The notes beneath the pieces are model-generated. The model was not told the origin of the DNA, made no database searches, and saw only the letters and a program-made list of their open reading frames with translations. This document shows, in pieces, positions 25,871 through 35,996 of a DNA stretch of 64,000 nucleotides. The stretch is from Silene noctiflora (Eukaryota > Streptophyta > Magnoliopsida > Caryophyllales > Caryophyllaceae). The stretch's first letter is position 1, and each line of letters begins with the position of its first letter. The position numbers and the translations under genes were made by a program. Location of the stretch: NCBI GenBank assembly GCA_009801015.1, contig VHZZ01004510.1:1-64000 (forward strand). Reading direction: 5' to 3'.

Positions 25871-28252
25871 GTTACGGGTAGGCGGATCGAGTTCCCATTG
25901 AAATAGGATACATTGACTAACCCAGTCTTTTGAACCTATAATGTCAGAATACGAGAGCGTTATTATATAGAGAGTTTACTTTACTGGTATGTATGAATTA
26001 GGTGAAGTATGAATGGGAACTCGGTAATCCAGCGTTCTATTCTATAATGGGAGCGAAAGCTGGCCTGTCGAAAGAAAAGTAGAACACTTTCAAAACTAAT
26101 AAAAGTAAATTACATAGGGAAACTTGATTCATGAAAAACCTTGTACAGATAATGCTTTTTCTGTCAACCTCGGCGAGCAAATCATACCTTTACTTGGATG
26201 CGAGGAGTCTTTCTTTATATTTTATACAATAACGTAACAAATATAAGCGTTCGCTAAGTGAAATCCTTTACATTTCAAGAGTTGGTCTGGCCACTTTCTT
26301 TTTTTTTTCAAGTCTATCTTCTAAAAGTAAGGAATTGGTTCTAATTTACAATCAGAACAAGAAGCTCCAGAGAAGCTGCCGCTGAAGAAGCTACGGCTGA
26401 GACAGCTCAACCATTCGGATTCATCTGTCGAGTAAGAAAAGCTAGGTGTATAAAGCAGTTTGAAAAAAGAAGCATCCATTCTTATAAACTATAAGTAATA
26501 GGCAGAGCCATAATAAAATTCAATTCTAAGATATGAAGCTCTTTCAAAAGCGGAAGCTGCTGATGATGATCGAACCAAAGGTTCCGGTTCAAAAAGGATT
26601 ACCCTCTCTTCGGACAATTAGGAACCTTTAGCTACCGAAGCTACCAATGATATGATACCGAGGGCAATGGAGGAAGCCGTACTTGAGCATACACCTCTCG
26701 TCACTAGAAGTTAATAAAGTAAAGATAAAAGATGAAATTTTTTCATTTAGCACAACTTTGTTTCTGTAGCTGGCCGAAAACGCTGTTTGATAAGCAGCCT
26801 ATGCTGTTGGTTAGGGTGAAGTACCTCTTCCAGTAAGTCCACCTTCAAAGGACGGAAAACCTCCCACGTTGGAATCAAAGAGAAACTAAAAGTGAAGTTA
26901 TCCGCACGATTCTTTGGGCGAAAGTCTTTTAACTGAGGAGATAAGAAGATCTACATAAAGCAGCCCCACATAGAGAATTTTTAACAAGATCCATTTCTAA
27001 GTTCGAGCTCCTGTGGGAGAGACTGCGGAATTCACGTCAACAAAAATTAAGTGGAAGATACATCACCATACCTCGAGGACCATAGATAGGTAGCGAGTAA
27101 TCCTTGATCATAAAAAAGAGCTTTTCCCCCACGACAAGCTAATGGTTTGAGAGTATGCATGTCATTACCTGAAGTCTAAAGCGAAGAGGCGACTCTTCCT
27201 TTCCTTTTGATGGAGAACAAGTGCCAGCTAGCTCTAGTTATAAAGTTTTAATTGTATTGAATCTCTTCTTCCAACTTTACCGTCACATGTCTTGCCGCCT
27301 ATCTAGCCTATCCTATATTATAGGTAACAGCATAAAAAGAAAAGCGAAATTACTTGACTGAAGAGTTTAGAAAGGGAGCGAGTGCGTTGGCAAGACGAGA
27401 AGATGCTTTAAATTCATAGCTACCTTATAAAGGTGCGGGCGAGGCTTACCAAGTATTGTTCTATGATTAGAAAGAGTTTTTCTTCTCTAAGTTAAAGGCT
27501 TAGCCATTTAGGATAGTCAGTCTTGAAACAAAGAAAATTTCACCCTGTAAAAGGAATTGGAAAGGAGCAGGACTTTCAAAGGCAATACAGTTCTCTCCCT
27601 TTCCAATAACAACTTTATTTGCTTCATTTGGTGGAACTGCTGTCTCTTGTTCCAAAGGAAGCTCCAGGAGCGGGGAAGGTTATAAAGATAATAGAATACC
27701 TCCTTAGAAATCAGTAGAGTAAAAGTGTTGTTACCTGTCCCATCTCTCATCAGAAGGAGTACTTAACGTTGGGAATTACTCCACAATACCTGCATGAAGT
27801 GCACGAAATAGGGCCTCTAGTGGGGCTCGCGTAGAATATAATTGAGGTAGGGGGCACATGCAGATATAGCATAGCCATGGAAGGAGCGAAGTATGCAGCG
27901 AGCTGAGCTAACGAGGCTAACATTTGCCGGATCGATAGAACCTTCTTCACCTGTCCACCTGCAGCTTTTGGTCATATTTTTTCATGAAATTTCGAATGCT
28001 CCTTATGGGCCGCGCACTCGGACACAGAGTCTTTTACTTTCTGTGCTTGTAGGTAGACTTGTTTCTAAGGATATAGCTCTTATTAGAATGGGGTTTTTAT
28101 TTCCTATATTTTAGGGAGTAGACTTCTTTTTCATGTATCAGGAGATGGTGAAATCACAGGTAGCCTAAGATTCCGCCCTTCCGCGACTTCTTAAAAGCTC
28201 TTTCTGCGGAAAGCTTGGTTTTAAGGATTGGTCACGCGGAACTCTTATTAAA
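25871..28252. other. Gene-free spacer
   Basis: No gene was recognised. It contains a diverged third copy of the 19-bp repeat near 26645-26662. Frames at 27517-27750, 27750-27950 and 27893-28114 are short and overlap on opposite strands. Confidence 0.6.
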
Positions 28253-28270
28253 TATATTATATATAATATA
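28253..28270. repeat. Perfect 18-bp AT palindrome
   Basis: The word TATATTATATATAATATA equals its own reverse complement. It can form a cruciform or a hairpin in RNA. It is the most perfect of the pure-AT words in the window. Confidence 0.8.
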
Positions 28271-28754
28271 CAAGAGGGCTTTATAGCCTCAAAAGTATAC
28301 AGAATAGAGGAAGTGCGGTGGCACTTGAAACCGGGCAGGACTCGCTCAAGATAATATTACTTATCAAAAACAAAATCTGTGACCTTTGTCTTCCTCGAAA
28401 AAAGAAAGTAGGATTTGGTATCCCCGCAGTGGGGCGTGGGACCACAAAGAAGCGCTGTACTCGTGTGAGCGGATAGCTTGACCAGATAGCTGGAACTCCT
28501 AGTTGCTGGGTCGCTTGACCTATAGGTAGGACTTAATAGATTCTTTTAAATAGACTATTAAAGGATGGATAAATTCTAGCGTAAGTCCTTGAGAAAGGTC
28601 TAAATCGAAGCCTTCGGATTGAGCCTTGCCTTGTCGCTCTTTATCCTTTATCAAGATATTCGGAGAATCTTTGCTGGAAAGGAGGTCTTCCCCGCCCAAT
28701 ACACCACCAGTAATCAAGACAAATTGCCACAATCATAAATAATTTAGCACAGAT
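28271..28754. other. Gene-free spacer
   Basis: Nothing recognisable apart from a short minus-strand frame (28520-28732). Confidence 0.6.
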
Positions 28755-28885
28755 TTGTGGAACTCGTCTATCAAGGAAGGTACCTTGCGAATAGAGCATC
28801 TTATTCAACTGGCAGTTCTTATTCTTTTAGCTTTGTCCAATCTTAACCTTACGCTCGTGGCATTAGTATCAAAAAAGAAAAGATT

Positions 28886-29203
28886 ATGCCGTTTATCGTT
28901 CCTCAAAGGATGGTCCTTTCTTTCCAGCTATTGGTTGTCCAAAGAAAGTCTGAGGAATGCCAATCACTTTTTAAAAAGAGCAATTCTAGGAGGATCTTGC
29001 CTCATGAAAGGAATTGGTGTAGCGTCTTCTCCTCTTCCTCACATCTTTCTGCGAACAACGGGACTCGTCCCTTTTTCAAAAATCTTTGGCACACAACTCA
29101 CTTTTACAAATCCCCAAAAAGTATGAAGCAAGCCCCGGCTCTTACTGAAACGTGCTCAGATGACATTCCTGTATACGTAAACCCAGAGGCAAGACTTCCT
29201 TAG
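28886..29203 (+). CDS. Unassigned ORF, 105 codons, overlapping a second open frame
   Basis: The frame starts at an ATG and encodes a polar Ser-, Asn- and Lys-rich sequence with no hydrophobic segment and no known motif. A second plus-strand frame (28755-29126, 123 codons, TTG start, hydrophobic N-terminus around LIQLAVLILLALSNLNLTLV) is open over most of the same DNA. Two frames open together over 240 bp points to a local shortage of stop codons and not to a real gene. Confidence 0.08.
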   Translation: MPFIVPQRMVLSFQLLVVQRKSEECQSLFKKSNSRRILPHERNWCSVFSSSSHLSANNGTRPFFKNLWHTTHFYKSPKSMKQAPALTETCSDDIPVYVNPEARLP

Positions 29204-30360
29204 GGGATTAATTCTTCGGACATATATATAAGTATAGCTTTTCCAATAAAAGATGTATGTCTTATCCTATCTATATCTAGAGTTAGTCTCAACCATCACC
29301 CGCGGCTTCTTCTTCTTCTTGTTCCCCAACTACCCGGACTGCTCCAAGCGCAGCTGCCGCTCCCCGGGCTCATTACGGGAAAGCCTCACAATCGGTCTAT
29401 CCCCACCTATACGTGAAAAAGAGTAAGCTTGGAAAAAAATAATAGAATATAGTTTAGTAAATCCGTGGCCTCTTCATTCCAACAAAAGGTGGCAGGAGAC
29501 CTTGACCTTTAGAATTCTTCTTCCTATTTATTGGTTGCTCATCAAAGAGGAGGGGGAGACTTATTCGGGATTTGGCTCGAAGCACGCGATACGACAAGAC
29601 TCGTCCTAGGCCCAATTTCCCTGGTCGGATAGACCAAAGATTCTTCTTGAAAAATTGTTACTCGATTTAATGCCAGTACTTCTTTAAAGAATATGGATTT
29701 GCTTCTGAAGTGATTCATGGATCTCCGATCAAGGAAGAATCTCCAAGCTTTTTCTTGCTCTTATTCTCGGTCGAGTATTTAATTCGGATAGTAAAACAAA
29801 GAAGTCTTTTATCCTCCAAAACGCTGGCTAACTTCTTTTTGCAATCCATTTTTTAAGAGAAGCTGGGATAAGAAGCGAAAAAAAGACAGAGCGAGCGCAG
29901 TGAATTAAATGGGCTTAGGTTACGCTCCGGGGGAGGAGACTCGACAATAGGAAGAGGAAACGAGAAAGGTGTTAGTCAAGTCTTTATTTTAAACAAAAAG
30001 ATGTGAGGGCTTGGCGCCTTCTCCAAAAAAGAGAAGTTGGGGCCGATGGTGGGAATGATGGATAGACAGCCCTCCTAATATCACACCGTGACTTTTTTAT
30101 ATTTTATGAACGCAGATATATATAGTGGGACTCTGCCCTCGAAGTACAAAGATGAAAAGCTTTTCTTGCATAAAACCCCTTAATCTTTAGTAAAATTATT
30201 CTTTCTTGAGAGAATTAAGCCGCGCATAAGGAAGTAAGGACGCCGCCCCTTTCGAGTGGACAAGCAAGTTCATCTCTTTTCCTACTGGGACGAAACTGAC
30301 CACAGGACAAAGCAATCCAGTGCCTTACTTTCCACTATTACTACTTTCAGTATTTTAAAA
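29204..30360. other. Gene-free spacer
   Basis: No gene. It contains a (TTC)5 microsatellite around 29306-29320 and a loose third copy of the 26-bp micro-repeat at 29343-29371. Confidence 0.6.
29343..29371 (+). repeat. Dispersed micro-repeat, copy 2 (diverged)
   Basis: Begins TCCAAGCGCAGCTGCCGCTC. It is similar to 13181-13206 and 33886-33911 but more diverged and slightly longer. Confidence 0.4.
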
Positions 30361-30392
30361 AGGTGATAGTTTGTGATTTGAAAGAATTGGCG
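30361..30392 (+). repeat. 32-bp direct repeat, copy A
   Basis: Matches 42014-42045 at 31 of 32 positions, in direct orientation. The only difference is T at 30370 against C at 42023. The last 22 bases are identical (TTGTGATTTGAAAGAATTGG, then CG). Confidence 0.85.
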
Positions 30393-30763
30393 ATGCTGTG
30401 TCCACCATATCCGATATAAGAAGGTCTATCTTAGTTTGGCAAGATAGGTCGAAGAGCAGGAGTTGTGTCAAATCAAAGAGAGGCGGTTCATCAGGCAGCC
30501 TCCGCTTCGTTGGCTTTAGCTAAGCTCAAAAGGAAGAGGCTCAAAACAAAAGAAGGCATCCTCATTGCATACTGAATCTGAATCAAAAAAAGAATCACGA
30601 GGAGCAACTGCTTATCGTAAAGTAAGAATTAGCTTGTTAGGACAAGCACTCTGGTAGTGAGCAAGGCATTTAATTTAAAACAGCGAGCTTTAGTCACTTT
30701 TTCTTATGACTCCGTAACTGCTGATTTAGTCCAACTTTGAGCTGAGCGATAGGGCTTGCTGAT

Positions 30764-31078
30764 ATGGTAGCTTTCGCATTTGTGTTTTCACTAGCTCCTA
30801 AGTTCTTTGGCTCGTCTACTTCAAAGATGAACTCTCTATGCATTATTCGTAGTAAGACGACTAGTCTTAATCCGCCCTTCAACTCTGATACAAGGATCAC
30901 ACAATTTAGATTGCTATGCTACCAATATAAAATTACGGGCGTCTTCGCATGTCTCGGTTGTACCCGTAAGGTGCTGCTCTCAGGCGTTCCATCGAACTCA
31001 AAGTTTTGGTTGACTGGAGCCTTACCGGGGCTTCGATTGCCAGCTCCCCTAGCTGGGGGACCCCTTGTCTATAAATAG
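30764..31078 (+). CDS. Unassigned ORF, 104 codons
   Basis: The frame starts at an ATG with a hydrophobic beginning (MVAFAFVFSLAPKFFG). A Ser/Thr-rich middle follows, then a cysteine pair (ACLGC) near residue 62 and a Pro/Leu/Gly-rich end. The first residues could act as a signal or anchor, but no family is recognisable. A minus-strand frame (30694-30900) is open across its start. Probably a chance frame. Confidence 0.08.
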   Translation: MVAFAFVFSLAPKFFGSSTSKMNSLCIIRSKTTSLNPPFNSDTRITQFRLLCYQYKITGVFACLGCTRKVLLSGVPSNSKFWLTGALPGLRLPAPLAGGPLVYK

Positions 31079-33270
31079 GATACTAGATAGGATACCGACT
31101 TCAAACTTCCCAACAATGCCAGCGTCTTAGCGTCACCTACCTCTCATACGAGACTACGGAAAACAAGACATGGAGTCAGGGCTTTCTTGCATCTCTGACG
31201 CTATTCTTTCTTTTCCACGATCTGAATTGCGAACCCAATGACCGGGATGAGGACCCGTATTCCTGTGAAAAGGAAGGACTTAATCGCAGCTTTCTGATGT
31301 CCAGCTTTATTTTAGGGGGGGATCAGAACGAAGCATACGACATTGGGGTGGAAAAGCCTAGGGCACTCTTGCACTAAAATCCTATAAAGAATGGATGATG
31401 CAAGCCAAGCATAGTCAGAGTACTTAATGTTTTGGCAGAATGAATCTAAATAGACGATCCAATGCGCTTTGCTCCTTCCATTCCAATTCCAATGCCCGAA
31501 TACAGAAAGAAGAGGTGCAAGAGGACAAGGACGCCCCTTTTTTTGATCGATCGAACGGTTGTTGTTGACTGGCTTCTTTATTAAAATTAAATTAAAAAGT
31601 CTTCTTAGGGATGGCGGCTAGCTTGACCACTCCCTTACTTCCACTTTGGACTGAACGAGAAAGACCACGCTTCGCGAAATTAATGATGAGCACGGGATCG
31701 ATACGTCATTCATAAGCTTGCCCGAAACGATGGTTTGTAAAGAAAGTCATTACCCGCTTTATTGTATGGTTAATCATTATGATGTATTATCAAAGTCTTC
31801 CTTTGACCAAGCTTCCTACCCTAAGTCAGCTGCTAACCTACGTGCTTTCGAGAACACCCTGGTGTCTAAACTCTTCTTTGCGAACTTCCTTTCCTCGGCA
31901 ATGGCGCGAAAAAGCTTCCATTTATTCTGGTCTTTTTGGCTATGAATGTGTTAAAATTGTTGATTTCACAACTTTAAAAAATAAATTACAAAGTGTATGA
32001 AATGCCGTTTATACCGATCTTTTCACAGCTATCCCAAAATCTTGCTTGAGCCAACTTCCGTCTCATCATTGCACATGTATGGTAGAGTACTTTTGGAAGG
32101 ATTTTACAGAATGAAAAAAAGAGTGATTCTTATTCCCAATCATATGGGACAGGGACGCTCTTATTCACCTAAAATAGAAAAAAAGATCTTTTCTAATTGC
32201 TCAACCTCGCCTTTAAGAATAAGAAGGAAAGGATGCTATCACTAGCTTACTTTGGAAAAAAAAGTATTATACACGCAAGGCTCCTCTGCCTTATTTCGAG
32301 AGACCTGTAAACGACCTACGATAGGATTTAAATCTCCTTTCTTTTACAGTCGCAGGGCTTCACGCCTTCCCTATTCCCGCATAAGAGGAGTGGTTGGGCA
32401 GAAAGCTTTGGAATGAGACGCCCTTGCTAGCTCGTGAACTTCAATACTGTTGATCGCTTTTAAAGAGGGGCTTTGCCCTGTCCCTTCACATAGCCTTTGG
32501 TTTGGGCTGGGGTTGGTTGAAATCTCCTCTTTTTTTGCTTGGGCGAGAGGAAGTAGTCACTCGCGTGACATTAGCTAAGAAGAGTCAAGTATAACATTAG
32601 TACAGTCCTTATTGAACAGAATGCAGGCTCATCAAAGGGAGCCTTTGCCCTTTTGCTTTATAAAATTAAGTATTTTGGGGCGGAGGATATGAGACGTATT
32701 TTTTCTTAGCCAAGACCAGCAGCCCTACTTTCTTTCTTTTTAGTCATTCAGCCATTTTCTTACTGATTTGACCAATTCAGAATCGGGTTTTAAAGAACGA
32801 GGGAATTTCTTACATTAATTGGCATTTTTACTTCTCTTTCTAGGGGAACGAGGGACAGCTAGCGACGAACCCCAATAAGACACAGACTTTACTGAGAAAA
32901 AAGAGGTGTTTGACTGGGGTGTGTGGACTGAGACGTGTGTTGACTGACCACCGGGATGTGTAGACCGCCTTCGAGGGTTAACTCAGCATGGCAAGCCCTC
33001 TTAACTTAGAAGAGAGTAGCTTAGCTTGTCTGCAATAGGCGCCCTCTTATAAAGTCAAGGGTGCCATCCTAACTAAAGGCCGGTCATAAGGTATTGGAAA
33101 GACAAGAACTTACTACCAGCAAGAGCAAGGGATTAGTTAGAATGCTAGCCGTGGAATGGAATTTGCATATGCGTTATGAGATTTACCTTGATCTATCTTG
33201 TAAGTTATGAAATATCTCGAGAAGAGGTGAAGACTTCGTTTTCCGCTTAGGATTAGGTATAATAAAAAGG
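31079..33270. other. Gene-free spacer with a diverged repeat at 31929-31974
   Basis: No gene was recognised. Overlapping plus frames at 31718-31945, 31779-32000 and 31997-32245 are short. The stretch 31929-31974 resembles 48197-48240. Confidence 0.6.
31929..31974 (+). repeat. Diverged direct repeat of 48197-48240
   Basis: Aligned by eye, about 35 of 44 positions agree with 48197-48240, with one 2-nt gap. The shared core words are CTTTTTGGCT, GAATG, TAAAAT and GATTTC. The divergence is larger than between the other repeats, so this pair may be older. Confidence 0.5.
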
Positions 33271-33534
33271 ATGGTACCTTCTATTAGACAAGTGAGTTTG
33301 GGTCGAAAGAAGGGTGGGTATACTCATCAAAGAGTGTTGTTTAACCTTTCACTCGAACTGAAGCACGCCTCTGCTGCAGAACACTCCTTATCTTATGACT
33401 CACGGAAAGGCAGGGGGGGACTTCTTCCAAGGTTTCTTGTAGCTGTAGAAGTTGCTTTACTTGCTGTAAACATAATCGTACGCAGCTTCCCCGAAAAGCT
33501 GGAAATCATACCTTATGTAGTGTGGGACCTGTAA
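33271..33534 (+). CDS. Unassigned ORF, 87 codons, one possible membrane segment
   Basis: The frame starts at an ATG after a purine-rich stretch. The first 50 residues are basic and polar (for example SLGRKKGGYTHQRVLF). A hydrophobic segment follows at about residues 54-70 (FLVAVEVALLAVNIIV), then a short polar tail. The arrangement would fit a small single-pass membrane protein. Unassigned ORFs of this kind are common in plant mitochondria, and the male-sterility ones usually carry pieces of known genes; no such piece is visible here. Low confidence. Confidence 0.12.
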   Translation: MVPSIRQVSLGRKKGGYTHQRVLFNLSLELKHASAAEHSLSYDSRKGRGGLLPRFLVAVEVALLAVNIIVRSFPEKLEIIPYVVWDL

Positions 33535-34990
33535 AAGCCATCTTCCTCATCATTTTTACTATATCTAAACTGACGTCGTTTCAGACCAGAAGGGCTGATA
33601 AATAAGCTTTGAGTTCGAGATCGCTAACAGTAAAACCGTGCAAGAGCCAACTCGCTGCACTTCTCACTCGCTTGGGTTCGCCCCTGAGATATGGTGGAAT
33701 TCGCGAACAAAAACAAGGGCGGTAAGCCGCCTCAACGAATAACGCTTCTTTGAAAACCTATTTGACACGTTTATTTACGAGATATTCCCCCAATCCCGAT
33801 ATGCGACCTATCCAAACAGCTTCTTAACCCGGAAAGGCGGTCAGTCCGAGGGGGTGGTCTTGCTACCGATCTATACATAATCTACTCCAAGCACAGCTGC
33901 TACTCAGGTTCATCTCTCTCCTTCCTACCTATCTCAGTCGAGTTCTTCCAGATCGTGAAAATTGGACTGATTTATTTCCTCTTCTTAACAAGTTCAATGA
34001 ACGCTTTTATCGATTTCGGATACGATTCCTCTATCTTACTTCCATAAGGATGGATAGGCCATCTTTAGGTATTGCTGCCCTAGTCTTAATCTGGTAAAAG
34101 CCTTAGCAATCCATTAATCTAAGGCCGAGACTATGTCTTTGATTTACTATTTTATTACCAAGTAGTCAACTTGGTTCAGAAGGAAGTGAAAGCGTTGTCC
34201 TATCTGGCATTCTATAATTCTTCTTCCCCAGCCCTTCTACAAGATTTAAAATTGAAAGTCTCATATTATAAAGGGGCGAACCTGAGAAAAGAGAAGATCA
34301 AAAGCTGACTAGGAGAAAGCGACGCGCTGAGATAATCACAACATTGATCCGATCGATCTTGTAAATGTGATTTACGGAGAAGAGTCAAAACCAGTAGAAG
34401 AATTCCATGAAAGTGGCGCAGAATTGTCACGAAATTGCTGCTTTTCTTTCCGATATGAATAATACTTGATTAATATTACAGTGGAATCGTACTATTTTCT
34501 ATGTTGAGGTATAACCTTAATTGAATTTTTCGTAGACTGATTAAGATAGAGCTTTTATACAGACCATAAAGCAACCTTTCTAGTTTCCACCTATAGTATA
34601 GGAGTTCTGTAGAGGCTAAGACAGAGATGAAGAAGGGTGGAGAGCGATATCAATTGAGATCGTCCCGAGATTGCCTAACCTTAAAATTTTTTCAAAGGAA
34701 TTCCGAGATTGGGGAAAGATCACTAGATCTTAATATTAAGGTAGGTAAGAGCAGAAGATTTGGACGAGCCTTATCAAGTTAAGTGCTAGGGCGTGGAATC
34801 TCATATGATTCTACTGAAACCCTTTCCGCGGTCTTCATAGTATGTTCTGCAATTAGTCTTGACCTTGATCAGACTTGGTGGAAAGAAAGCGAGCTTCTAA
34901 GTTCAGCAAGTTTTTCCTTAGCCTTTAATGACCTCTTCTTTTTCGCCCATCTACTCTAAAGAAGGTTCGGGAATGATGGCGCGATATTAC
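33535..34990. other. Gene-free spacer
   Basis: No gene and no open frame of 60 codons or more. It contains copy 3 of the 26-bp micro-repeat at 33886-33911. Confidence 0.65.
33886..33911 (+). repeat. 26-bp dispersed micro-repeat, copy 3
   Basis: Begins TCCAAGCACAGCTGCT and matches 13181-13206 at 22 of 26 positions. Confidence 0.6.
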
Positions 34991-35034
34991 GTTACGATTC
35001 TATGAATTTCTTTCCTATCTGAACAGGGCTCGGA
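34991..35034 (+). repeat. Two-block repeat, left copy
   Basis: This holds a 20-bp block (34991-35010) and, after three bases, a 21-bp block (35014-35034). The reverse complement of the 21-bp block occurs exactly at 35976-35996. The reverse complement of the 20-bp block occurs at 35906-35925 with two mismatches. Confidence 0.8.
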
Positions 35035-35742
35035 CCTTCTCTTGTCAATCCCAAGGTATCGATAAGGGGTGCCAAGTACTTTCGTAACAGTAGCCGATAA
35101 GGAAATAAAAGGGGGGAGAGGATCTTTAGCTAATCCTGCTCTTGACTAGCCAAGAAGACCGAGGCTATAGAAGCGAAGCGAGATGTAACTTAAGCAAATG
35201 TCCGGATCGCAAGGACTCAACGAACGTATTCTTTCTATTATTTTTTACTTTTTCTTTGTAAACTTTAAACGTGGATTCCTTTTCTTTCATCTAGCTGCAG
35301 ATCGATCAGAGGAAGACACCTAAATCTAACTACTTTCAACGTAGGCGCAGCTATATTCTTTGCTGAAATCTAGAGAAAGCAGTCTAACGTTTATGAGGTG
35401 AACGTATGAGCGGCAGCGTCCGAAGTAGAAGACTTTGATTGAATGGACACGAACTCTGATTAGTCAACCATTTGTGCTCTCCTCTCTCACCTCTGCCTTT
35501 AAGTAGAGTATTGATCGAATGGAAAGTTCTTTATCAGGACTACTCGGTCCTTTGGTTACAGCTGGTGGGAATCTCTTTTTTTTTAATGCTCTGGACGAAG
35601 TTTAAGTAGGGATTCGTGCTTTCCCAACTGACTGGTTGAATCTAACCTTTTTTCTCGCCTTTGGTATGAAAACTGGAGTAAAAGTGGGAAATCTTGCTCT
35701 TAATTGACGTCCTAGAGATAGAGAGGGAGTATTTAGAGGTTA
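35035..35742. other. Gene-free spacer
   Basis: Nothing recognisable and no open frame of 60 codons or more. Confidence 0.65.
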
Positions 35743-35771
35743 TAGTCCCTAACTATTAAGTTAAGGGACTA
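35743..35771. repeat. Stem-loop, 11 bp with one bulge
   Basis: The 5' arm TAGTCCCTAAC pairs with the 3' arm GTTAAGGGACTA, with one bulged A at 35763 and a 6-nt loop (TATTAA). It lies between the two halves of the inverted two-block repeat. It could be a transcript-stabilising structure or chance. Confidence 0.6.
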
Positions 35772-35905
35772 CATTCGTTCTTGAGTTTAACCCGGGAATA
35801 TAGATACTATAGAAGACTCTTCTTAGAAGTACTTAACCCTAGATGCTTAGTAAACTACTTTTCTCGTAAATTCACCGAAGATTTAGAAGTTCGGAGTTTT
35901 GATGT

Positions 35906-35996
35906 GAAATTCATAGAGTCATAACTGAAATTAACACAAGCAAATAATGGGATCGGTATGATATTGATCATTTCTTCCGAGCCCTGTTCAGATAGG
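35906..35996 (-). repeat. Two-block repeat, right copy, blocks in swapped order
   Basis: This contains the reverse complements of both blocks at 34991-35034. The 20-bp block comes first (35906-35925, two mismatches), then about 50 unrelated bases, then the exact 21-bp block (35976-35996). Relative to the left copy the order of the blocks is exchanged, so a single inversion or duplication does not explain it. Confidence 0.75.

Noticed and set aside
28755-29126. 123-codon plus-strand frame
   Set aside because: It starts at TTG and shares its DNA with another open frame; chance is sufficient.
32376-32387. CGCATAAGAGG, near the dicot mitochondrial promoter nonamer CRTAAGAGA
   Set aside because: The last base differs and no gene follows. 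I found no exact match to the nonamer in my reading.
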